64,000 nucleotides of DNA from Quillaja saponaria (lineage: Eukaryota; Streptophyta; Magnoliopsida; Fabales; Quillajaceae), in assembly GCA_029379385.1 (NCBI GenBank), contig CM055611.1, positions 5,518,001 through 5,582,000 on the forward strand, written 5' to 3'. The first letter of the stretch is position 1. Every line of letters starts with the position of its first letter. This document shows, piece after piece, positions 23,230-33,379 of the stretch. The notes below the pieces were generated by a model. That model did not search any database. It was not told the DNA's origin and was given only the letters and a program-made list of their open reading frames with translations. The position numbers and the translations under genes were made by a program.

Positions 23230-23729
23230 AACTTGGCTAAGTTTCAGAAACTTTTACTCTGGATAAATGTTTCAAGCTTGCAATGCTAAGCATATTATTT
23301 TTATTTTTTTTTATGTCGATTTAAAATGAATTAGAAAAAAATCCACACTCTCAGCGAGGCATTAACGAGGAAATGTTGCATCGCCAATGTCTAGCGAGCG
23401 AAGCCTTTCTCTCGTCCTTGCTATTCTCTCTTTAATTTGAATAGCGAGGGATTAGCAAAGGAAAGTCTCCTTGTTTAAACTGTTATTTTCTTATACTGAA
23501 TTTGTCCAATTTATGAATTAAAATTAGTTTAATTATATTAACTAAATTGATCACCACGAACCCAGCATGCCAACAAATTCACACCCTTATCTTCTTTTTG
23601 TACGGGTCTTACAATGGCACAAGTTTTAGGAGGAGTTGCTTCCTTTTTTTTTTAAGAAGAGTATTATCTTTTCAAGTGATATGAGTAAAATATACCCGTA
23701 TCTTGAGTTACAAATACGAAAATATCATT
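23230..23729. other. Non-coding stretch with repeated 'agcgaggnatta' words
   Basis: No gene. 23345-23470 repeats words such as 'agcgaggcattaacgagg' and 'agcgagggattagcaaagg', reminiscent of subterminal repeats of CACTA-type elements, but no ends were found. Confidence 0.3.
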
Positions 23730-23734
23730 CGCTA

Positions 23735-24063
23735 TGTTATAACCGTCCAAAATTGATAACATAAAAGTGAGTTTTAGATATAATATATAAATTAGATTTG
23801 TAAAATAAATAAATTAAATAAATAACTATACAATCACACATGTTATAATCTGATATCTTTGTACATTTACAAAAATAATAATAATAATAATTAATTAATT
23901 AATTAATTCTTTTACTTCAAATAAATTAGTATAACTCTTGTTCGTAAGTAAATTTTATAGATGTAATTAAATCAAATCATGATTGATTCGAAACTTAACT
24001 TAATATTGTGTAAATATTTTTGTGAAGCTATATGTATGAATCAAGTGAAACTAGGTTAATTAA

Positions 24064-24094
<31 letters not shown>

Positions 24095-27000
24095 ATCGAG
24101 GAATTACTACGCACCACATAACTTTTAACACCTTGACTTTATCTTTATTTCTTTTTCAAACTTTATCTCATTTTCTTTATTTTTATTTCTTTTTTATTCC
24201 ATTTTTCTATTGCACTTGTCCCCTGTTTTTCTGGAAGTTTCTCCATTCCTCTTGGCCATTCCAACTCTATTCGAGAGTTCACCCCATTCTCTTGCTCTTG
24301 TGGTGGCTTAGCAATCCTCTTATTACTGCCTAGTCTAGATTCCAGCTCTTGGGGTTCCTTGAATTCAGTCCCTTCTATTCTGTTGTAACTGCTTGAGTTT
24401 ATACTTCTCTTTTACTTCCACGGTATAGGATTATGGGTTAGGTTCTTCATCTAGTGGGCATTTGAGTCATGGGTATTACTCTCCAAGTGCAAAAGTAAGG
24501 CGACTCCACCAAAGAGTCTATCTACCTTACACTTTTATTTTCATAGATTCTAGGCCGCTTCTTGTTCATTTTCATAACTTCATCTGAGTCACAACTGCTA
24601 TCTGAACTTGGTTGGAATGTCCTCTTGAAATGAAAACGAAGAACATCAAGCTGAACTTCTAATTTTATGAGCAGAGCATAAAGAGGTTAGACCCTCTATA
24701 TATGTTCTTTCAATTTCCTATAAATTTTTCTCTGTTTTCCTTCTAAAACATAAAGTTGAATGAAATCTAACAATTTTCAATGCCGGGGTATAGAAAGCTT
24801 TCAATGATGCTTACTTTAACTATCAATGCATACATAAACTACTGGTCACAATATTTACATACAAGCTATTGCCTTGATGTCAATTTGTTTTGTAAGAATT
24901 ATATATAGGAAAACTAGGACTTTAGCACTTGCAACCAGTTTGTCACAGCTAGAGCGGGAGAAAGAAAACCAAAGTTGGAAGCGTCAAAAATCCAAGCTCC
25001 TTAAGACTCAATATAACCATCATACATGGGTAGATGAGAACATATACTCCCAATATATATAACAAGGTGGTGCCTAATAATCAAAGTAAGTATTATTAAA
25101 TGCTTTCATTAGGTTGTTGTTAGGTGACTTAGTGTGATTCTTTAGTGTTAGGAGTACATTATCCTAACCTGACTTGGACTTAACTGAATTACACATAGAT
25201 TACTTCGATTTACAAATCTTAGGCATATCTCCTTTATTATCAAAATAACCACATTTAGTAAGTGAATAAATATATTACAAAATGGATTAATTGGGTACAA
25301 AATGAGTTAACTTGTAAACAAATGAGAGGTCTTTGTAGGTTTTGAATATAAAAAGTCTTGGTGCTTGAAGAATTAATTTAGAAGGCATGCATATGTTTAT
25401 GAACTCATACGTATGAATTAAGAGTTAAACATATTAACTAGGTGTTCGATAAAATCCTTAAGAGAAACTTAATGTTAATATATATATAGAAATTGATTTA
25501 CATAGGTATCATTAATTAGTTAAATAGTTAATTAGGAATCATGGAACTTGACCATGCTAATGCCAACTATAGAATTGGGATTCTTAGATCTTTGTTATCA
25601 GAGACTAATTGAATTTGAATAAAAGTTTATGAACGAAAGTAGAAAATAGTTGGTTAATATTATGACTTAAAGATTTAATGAAATTGAGTAGTGAGTATGG
25701 GCATAAGTTGCTATTGGTGAGAAGAAATGTTGAAAGTGAGAGTTGAATGTTTTTTTTAAGGGATACAGGGCAGATTTCATGGGTGAAAGAAATTCAGTAT
25801 TTCGAGTGTCTTCGGGGATTAATTAAATTATGGGCTTAAAATAAAAAGTGTAGCTTAGGATCTTGAGATGTTGTCTACAAAATTTCGTAGCTTGATTCCA
25901 AATATTTTGTGAGCTATATTTGTTAGACTTCTGTTTGGTCAGGCAGGATTCATAGTGTCCTGTTTTTGGTTCATGTATGAAATTAAGTGGGTTCTTGAAA
26001 GATTTTAGGAAAAGTTTCTAAATAATAAAGATATATATACTTGTATATTAATAAACCCAACAAATATAATTGGATTTAGTTTTTCCTAAAGAAAGTTATG
26101 TTCAATTAACTAAGGTAAGGTCAAAGCTGTCAAAAATCATGCGCGTTGCAAAATTTGATGCAACTTCAAACAATAAAATAAATTGATATACAAATCTAAA
26201 AATTAAAAATGATATACCATTATAAATCTACATTTTCTATTATTTTATAAATTTTACAAAACTGGATTCGGAATTTTCTAGAGGAAGATATGACTGTTAA
26301 AATGGACACCGGTCCAAACTTCAAGTTTGGGCAGTTTTAACATTCTTAACTCACCAATTGCTTTCCATCTTTTCTAATGGTTTCTCCTACCCTATGCTTT
26401 GTCAAGACACTTAAAATGCGTTTTCATTATTAACCTTATTACCTAAAGTCTAATTCATATTAATTGACATGTAATAGCTTAATGAAAAATGTACATAAAG
26501 AAACCTATATAAATTGATACATAAGCTTAGTAATTAAAAAATTATAACAATAACGATATGAACTAAATATTATTTGGGTATATAAATTTCAGTTCCGAAT
26601 GCTAGTGTGGACCTGATGAGATGCATGAACGCAAGTGTGAGTGACTAATAGAATCGGTTACAGGTGAGTGGTTAATTACTGCCTTTAGGGGCTAGATTAG
26701 TATGTGTGATTATATGTTTATTTGGATATGGGTGATAAATGAAAAGTAAGCAAGTAAAGTATTTCAATAATTTATCTGAATTACATTTGTTTGATATTGG
26801 TTGCTTTGATTGACATTGATTGTATTTGAGAAGGGCCAACTAGTAAACATTTTCTGGAAAATGATTTTCATTTTTGAAATTGAAAATCCAGGTGCACCTA
26901 GGATATCCTGATTTAAAATCATGAGAAATCCTGATTCTGATAAATATTTTTTTAAATTGAGTGCTCAGTCCCGGTGGGATGGATTGTGTAAGGAGAATTA

Positions 27001-29063
27001 ATTTGGTATGCGGGGGCATAAATGCCCGGCAAGGGGTGATACTGGTGTGTGGGGCTAGGTTACTCGTTGGCCCTTTGATTGTGTTGTGTGATATTGTTGT
27101 ACTGACTTGAATTGTGATCCTGCATGTCATATGAATTGTGAATTTGTGAAACTTACAATGTGTACGTGCAATGTGAAATGTTATATAAATCATGATACAT
27201 GATGATAATATGTATATTATGTTAGGAATCAGTGTAAAATATAGCAATCATATGCGCAGCAGAATTTAAAATTTTGATTCCTTTAACTCAAAATCACCTT
27301 ATGATTATATGAAAGATCATAATTTTAGTTTAACAATTAAACAAGTAGAGAACTGTGTACCTCCGAGGCTTTTAATTATTTTGTCATATTCCTGATTGGC
27401 GTTTACTCCTTTGTTGATTCATCAAGAGCACAGCAATGACACAAGTGTCCCGTCTCTAAGTATATCCACATAAACGAATCTAACTAAGGATCTTTATGCT
27501 AACATTATGATTTAATCATAATTAAATCTAATGTCTAACAAAACTATAATAATTACATGATTGCCCCAAAACTCTCCTTAGTTGAATATCGTCATTTTGT
27601 GTGTGACCCCTTAGGTTCAAACTATTGATGGCATTAGGCATGCAACTTTTACATATTTATTACTGGACCCTATCCAATTAAATTAGAACTCATTCTAATT
27701 ATTTAAATTAAAATTCTTTTTAATTCACCCTTTAATTAAGATTAATTAATTAATCATCTATAGATAGTTAATTAATATCAGGGTTTTTTACAAGTCAAGA
27801 TTGGTGCCTAGCAGCACATGATGATTATCCATAATAGTATAAATATGGCTGTGAACCTTTTTGTTAACAGTTACCATGCAATTCAATCCTTCTATCATGC
27901 AAGTGATTATACCCAATTACTACTTCATAGGTGACTCACTAATAGAATCATAAATAGTATCAAAGTATAATGACGTACATACAAGATAACTATGATGTCT
28001 CAGGTCAAAGGACTATTTGCACAACTGTAACATAAGAACCACCTATTGACATGTAGAGAAACTCCATATAGGTGTTCTCAGTTGAGTCAGTTCAGTGAAC
28101 TCATTTTCTAATGAGCACCTACATATCTGTCTTAGTGTCTTATACACAAGTGACTATTAGATCAGCCACCCTCAACTCTTTGAGCCAACTAGATATGTAC
28201 TAATCTATCCGAATTCACTAATGCCCTACTAAGTGATCCTATGATTAGGAACATTTAAGAATTAAGCTTAAAGGAAATACATCTCATTAGCATGATCTCA
28301 TCATGATGCTTATTTCCATCACTTTAATTCTTTGGGCTCATGATGGTTAATTAATAACTCTTATACATGATAATGTTTGCCACTTATATTTATTAATAAT
28401 ATGAATAAGATTGCACATAAAATAATATGCCACAACATCACATGTCATTGGCTTTAGGGCATACTACTAACATATTATACATTTGTGCTGAGTGATGCTA
28501 GTACCCTTTGGGTACGATTTTCTACTCACGGAGTCCATAGGACTCACCCATCTTTTGTGGTTATATTTTTTTAGTAGCAAGATCTTAAAGAAGTTAATCA
28601 CTAATACGAGGTTTGGCTGAGAATTTGACAAGGTATTCCTCGAAATCTCATACTTGGAGTCAAGGATGAAAGTTTACAGTCACAATAAGACTGTGAGTGT
28701 CAAATTTAGTATAATGTAATATTCTAGTATTTGTTTTATTGATGATGTGAACGGAGCAGAGCTCCATATTGTCTTTGTGTTATTGTTGTGTAAGAATAAA
28801 AGTTTATAGGTTTGTATTAGAATAAAAGTTTATAGATTTGTATTTTACAGTATGTTTAATATTGTATAGAATTTTTGCCAAAATTTTCAGTAAGTAGTGA
28901 TTTGTTTAAGTTAACAAATTTTTAATATTAACTTTTGTTTTTTTTATATACTTGGTCTTATTCATTGGTTAGTTAAGAGTAATGATAATTTCTTATTTGA
29001 GTCAGGGTTACAGAAGTTTGGTTGCAATCTTTCGGCCAGTCAAGTTTTATGAGGAGTGTGACA
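23735..29063 (+). repeat. Long Ty3/gypsy LTR-like unit (solo LTR candidate) with TSD
   Basis: Starts TGTTATAACC and ends GTGTGACA, flanked by perfect 5-bp duplications CGCTA (23730-23734 and 29064-29068). Without the nested insertion at 27220-28472 and its 5-bp duplication it is about 4.07 kb. No gag or pol coding is seen inside, and the end half matches the LTR family of the 4.4-16 kb element. It is best read as a solo LTR of unusual length or an element without coding capacity. It contains (TA)n at about 24065-24095 and a pyrimidine-rich segment at 24130-24260. Confidence 0.7.
27220..28472 (-). repeat. Solo LTR of the copia-1 family (1,253 bp)
   Basis: The minus strand starts TGTTAGTAGTATGCCC (end at 28472), and the left edge begins TGTTAGGAATCA at 27220. 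It is flanked by perfect 5-bp duplications TATTA (27215-27219 and 28473-28477). Similarity to 8018-9683 is clear ('cagcacatgatga', 'ggcatactac', 'cagttcagtgaactca'). There is no internal region, so LTR-LTR recombination removed it. Confidence 0.85.
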
Positions 29064-29068
29064 CGCTA

Positions 29069-32000
29069 TCAATATTTAAACATATTTATGGATACTTATT
29101 GATATCAGATATCCAAGGAAACAATCCGATATGTTCAATATCTCTAATATGTATATCCTACAAACTCAAATAGCAAAACATTAAAAAAAAAAAAAAAAAA
29201 AAGAAACTCAAGATTTTCATAATATAAAGAAAGAAACAAGAAGCAATACGCAATAATGACAGGAATCAACAATTAATTTTTTTTTTTTTTTTGAGTGATA
29301 TGTTATTTTTAGTACATAAAAGAAATAAATTTCATTTTGGATAGTTTTCATTCTTAATATTAGTATTTACTTATAGTTCATATATTTCTTTTTCAAATTA
29401 AAAATAATAACTAATAAAATTAGTTGTTTATACATTTTTATATTTTTTATATTTCATTATAAACAAGTAACATATATAAACTAATTTATATTCGAAAATT
29501 ATACTACTAGATTTTCTAAATATAAAAACTTCTAAGTCAGAGACCATACTCATGAATATATTGGTCACATTGTATATATTTTCATAAACGGTAGTGATTA
29601 TAAGTGTACAATAAAAATATATATTATATGAAAAGATAAATTAAATACTCAAATATGTATGACTAATAATTATATATTACAAATAACTGAATAATTATTA
29701 CATAATATTTTTATATGTTTTCATATATTTATGAGGTTGTACATTATTTTATATTATTTTCAATATTTATATACATCCTACGCTGCCAAACATTTTAATT
29801 TTTGCAAAATAATAATAATAAGGAATATGCCATGTAGACTACCCATTTTTGATTGGTGAACGAAAATAAACCCCAGTGCTTGAGAAAGAACAAAATGTCA
29901 CCTCATTTCTCTGACTTTTCATTTCTTAAAGTTCTCAATTCTCAATTTTTGGCATTTTCTCTCTCTTTGCGTTCTTCTCTATCCTCAAGACTATTCATGG
30001 CTTCCCCTTTTCGTTTTCAGTTTTTACTAAGCTCACTTCAAGGCTTCAAGTAAATGCTAGGTTCTTAGATCTCAGGTAATCAACCTAAAAACACGTTCCA
30101 CTTTTATCTTCTGACATCAAGGTATTGTATGCACATTCATTGAACGAAGAGATTGATTCTTCGTAAATCAGATCTTGATGAAATAGCACAAGTCTTACTC
30201 GATAAATTTTGGTTTGTACAGAGTTGTTTCCCAACTAAAATTCAGAACAAGTTCTACCATTGATTCTGCAAGCATTACCTTTGATCTTTGTTTCACTACA
30301 TGTTCCCGTTTCATTGATAAGATAAAATATGCAATAAACCCATATGAGGATTATATGTTTGGGTCTATATGAGGATAGCGCAAGACATTTACTTTCTTTC
30401 TGATTTTTGGTCTTGACTGAGCTTAAAATGTTATCTTGGGTTAGAGTATTTTGGTAGAAGGTTAAACATTAAAATCTTACTAGTTGGGATACTTAGGAAA
30501 TCGAAGAAACAATTGAGGGAAAAATTATGATGTTGGGTGTTGATGTTATGGATTTGTTCAAATGTATTGATCACGACGTCTCTCAACGCTACTAAATCCA
30601 GATTACATTACTCCGTTTGACTCTGCAAAACCAAAGTCCAATGAAAACGTAAGTGGGTAGGGATGGTGATGTAGAAATATTTGTTTCGAATGGGGTTAAA
30701 ATTCAACTGCGAAGTCAGATGCAGGAAAAAAGTTTTCCCGTAACTTGAGATCGAATAATTTTGAAGGTATATGTGAATTATGAAATACATGTGTCCATCT
30801 GTAATTGTGACATGAAAAGAGAGTCAGAAAGAGAGAATATGCAAACTTGCAGACTGAGAAAGAAAGGACAAAATGAAAATGGAAATGGAAATATGAGAAC
30901 TTATGAGAAAAATCTGTCCAGTGAGACCGCTTCATTCACCCATTAAAAAAGCGTGGTCTACATATCATTCTCCTAATAATAATGAGAGAACTACAAATCA
31001 ATGGACAATCACTATAGATATTCGGTACACGATTGGCTACAAGGCACAATGGAAAGAAGAAGCGACAAGACGCACTGAACTTGGAAAAAGGAAGTTTAAA
31101 AATTTATAGAAAAGAAGAACAATAAATGACAAGAAAGTTCTTCTTTTTTTATTAACAATTACAAACAATTAGGGATGTGGAGAAATAGTGTGGATATCAT
31201 GCCAACATCTTAACACATTTCGTTGTAACATATAAAGATGATGAAATAATATAAATTAATAAACTCTTATAAAATGATTTTTTATAGTTAATTTCTTCAT
31301 ATATTATGTCTGCAATAATAAATTATTATGTGGGACCGATAAAGATAATGAAATTGAATAATATATTGTATGAAATATTATATTTATACTATTTAATTTT
31401 ACATAATGTTCTTGAATGATTCATAAATCTTTCTAATGACTACAAGCTTTAGTATTTATTCTTTTTTTAATTTTTTACACAAATAAAAATATTAATCAAT
31501 TTTTTTTCCATATAATTTCTATTCATGTTAAAAATTTAAATAATTAGTCAAGATTTTAATCCAAATATACCATTAATATTTTAGAAATTGACTAGGCATT
31601 ACAATAATGTTGACATCAATTTTTTATCCACTGAATGTTGACATAATTCGTTTTCAATATTTTTCCCCTTGTGAATGCAAATTATTGATTTTCCATCACG
31701 TGCATTTAACCTGGGTCCTACATAAGCTTGTACCAAAGAGAAATCTTATCACAAAAGGATCTTTCGACGAATATAATTTAATAACTAAGTAAAAATAAAA
31801 TTTGTTTCCACTCACTAAAACATAACTTCATTTAAAAAAAAAAAAACTTCATGTTCATAATTTTACTATATAAATCTCTCTAAAATAAATTCTAAAAAAA
31901 TTATTATTATTTTTTTATATAAATTTTTATCTTATGTGTTGAAGGCAAGAAAACTCAAAAGATAATGAATAAATTAACGTAAAACTCACCAATTCTGCAA

Positions 32001-32139
32001 TTCTAACACAAAACTAACTATGCTTTTCAAAACACCACTAAAGAAATCTTAGCGATAATCATCCACCTTTGGAACTTACCAAGAGCCATATCCTTATTAT
32101 TCCATAATAATCTGACCCTTCTTTAAATCCCCATGCAAC
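29069..32139. other. Gene-poor AT-rich stretch
   Basis: 29180-29840 is very AT-rich with poly-A/poly-T. 29900-30050 is pyrimidine-rich (ctctctctttgcgttcttctc) and includes a 19-codon frame at 29998, looking like a gene 5' leader, but no continuing exon was found. 30600-31110 holds overlapping short frames of equal length on both strands with no recognisable protein. I see no supportable gene here. Confidence 0.35.
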
Positions 32140-32243
32140 TTTTCCACGTGCCTTGCTCATGATGAACCAACGTACCCCACATAACAAACGTGCTCATCTC
32201 TATTCTCCACGTCACCAACCCGAATAATCCTCCAGGTTCCCTC

Positions 32244-32251
32244 GGATATGC
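32244..32251. promoter_or_regulatory. P1BS motif 1 (GGATATGC)
   Basis: Exact match to GNATATNC, the PHR1-type MYB-CC binding site of phosphate-starvation genes. It lies 226 bases before the chosen start. Confidence 0.55.
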
Positions 32252-32285
32252 CCCCACATTTACATTTTCCATTCGGATCCTACCC

Positions 32286-32293
32286 GTATATCC
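32286..32293. promoter_or_regulatory. P1BS motif 2 (GTATATCC)
   Basis: Exact match to GNATATNC, 42 bases after motif 1. Confidence 0.55.
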
Positions 32294-32349
32294 TCTTCAA
32301 CACTATTCTCCTTAGCAGTCAAATTATTACCCCCTTAACTAAACCAAAC

Positions 32350-32357
32350 GAATATTC
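32350..32357. promoter_or_regulatory. P1BS motif 3 (GAATATTC)
   Basis: Exact palindromic match to GNATATNC, 64 bases after motif 2 and about 40 bases before the TATA box. Confidence 0.55.
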
Positions 32358-32476
32358 CAAAATAAATTCCTAAAAGTTTAGTTCTTTAATTTTCTTTATA
32401 AACCATCTCACAAGTGTCATTCCTTTCCCACAAACAATCAAAACAAAAATTGCTTTCAGAAACTAAAATTCCAGTT

Positions 32477-33379
32477 ATGGTGGGCTTTGTTCGGCGAAAG
32501 CGAGTTACTGACCCACTAGCTCGACTTGTCGGCATAGACAATCGGAAACTGAGTTACAGTAGTAGCGGAAGTGAACACTCAGCCGCCGGCGACGGAGATG
32601 ATTCACTGTGTCTCTCGGAACTTGTTCATGAGTTTCTCGAGGATTTTGAATCCGAGAATCAACAGTTTTTAGAAAACGATTTTGACTCGGAACCAGTCGA
32701 CTCGGTATCTGATTTTAAGGAAGTTATTGTTGAAGACATAATGAGATTGATGGAGGTAAACAATATAGACTCTTATAGAAATCTGCTTACGGCACACGTT
32801 TTGGAGGCGATGGAAATGTTTTCTTTAGAGAGATCAAACGGATCGGTTTTCCGACGAAACGTCATGTCTTTTCTTAGAAGGTTTGGACACAATGCAGCAA
32901 TCTGTAAGACAAAGTGGGATAACAGCGGTGGAATTACAGCAGGCAATTACGAGTTCATCGATGTGGTCCAATCAGGAAAGTCCACTTGGGAAAACCGGTA
33001 CTTCGTCGACGTCGAATTCGCCGCCCAGTTTGAAATCGCCAGGCCAACGAGTCAGTATTCGGAGGTAATCAGGTTACTGCCTGATGTTTTTGTTGGGACA
33101 GGGCAAGAGTTAAAACGGATTGTGAAGTCCATGTGTGACGTGGCGAAAAAATCTTTCAAGAGCACAGAACTTTCCGTGCCTCCTTGGCGGAAAAATCGTT
33201 ACATGCAAAACAAATGGTTCGCTCCTTATCGGCGGACGATGAATCCGGTTCAGAGTAATACGGTGTCGTCTCTTCTCACGTCAGTCAGTAAAGATTCAAA
33301 TTCCAAATGCCGGTTTGTTGGATTCAACGGCGTCGTATCGGATGTCAGGCAAGGGGTCTTCTTCCATACGGGGTTGTAA
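32477..33379 (+). CDS. DUF506 (PDDEXK-like nuclease-fold) protein, complete, intronless
   Basis: A 300-residue plant protein of the DUF506 family. I chose the ATG at 32477 (MVGFVRRKRVTDPLARLVGI); an in-frame ATG at 32414 would add 21 residues but lies before the start site implied by the TATA box. Landmarks in order: Ser/Asp-rich N-terminus, SLCLSELVHEFLED, an Asp/Glu-rich linker, and VLEAMEMFSLERSNGSVFRR. Then the conserved AAICKTKWDNSGGITAGNYE, RYFVDVEFAAQFEIARPT (the block carrying the PDDEXK-like core), YSEVIRLLPDVFVGTGQELK, and SVPPWRKNRYMQNKWFAPYR. Higher GC and clean codon use set it apart from the surrounding DNA. Characterised Arabidopsis members (RXR1, RXR3) are phosphate-starvation-inducible and limit root-hair growth, RXR1 through RabD2c and RXR3 through calmodulin. 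Orthology to either is inference. No signal peptide or membrane segment is visible. Confidence 0.93.
   Translation: MVGFVRRKRVTDPLARLVGIDNRKLSYSSSGSEHSAAGDGDDSLCLSELVHEFLEDFESENQQFLENDFDSEPVDSVSDFKEVIVEDIMRLMEVNNIDSYRNLLTAHVLEAMEMFSLERSNGSVFRRNVMSFLRRFGHNAAICKTKWDNSGGITAGNYEFIDVVQSGKSTWENRYFVDVEFAAQFEIARPTSQYSEVIRLLPDVFVGTGQELKRIVKSMCDVAKKSFKSTELSVPPWRKNRYMQNKWFAPYRRTMNPVQSNTVSSLLTSVSKDSNSKCRFVGFNGVVSDVRQGVFFHTGL

Larger units (their letters stand above)
32140..32476 (+). promoter_or_regulatory. Proximal promoter and 5' leader of the DUF506 gene
   Basis: Contains a TATA box TTTATAAACC (32396-32404), a perfect G-box CACGTG (32145-32150), and three matches to the P1BS motif GNATATNC (see separate entries). 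A TATA at 32396 predicts transcription starting near 32425-32435, which lies after the upstream ATG at 32414 and about 45-50 bases before the ATG at 32477. Confidence 0.65.

Noticed and set aside
23880..24095. (AAT)n, (AATT)n and (TA)n microsatellites
   Set aside because: Simple sequence repeats inside the LTR-like unit; not a separate feature of interest.
26840..27247. 135-codon minus-strand open frame
   Set aside because: It crosses the junction of the long LTR-like unit and the nested solo LTR and has low-complexity content; no family match recognised.
29853..30053. Possible first exon with pyrimidine-rich leader
   Set aside because: No splice-linked continuation with recognisable coding sequence was found.
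30608..31109. Cluster of 60-79 codon frames on both strands
   Set aside because: Mutually overlapping, no domain, no codon bias; not supportable as genes.
32883..33068. 61-codon frame inside the DUF506 gene
   Set aside because: Out-of-frame shadow of the DUF506 coding sequence.
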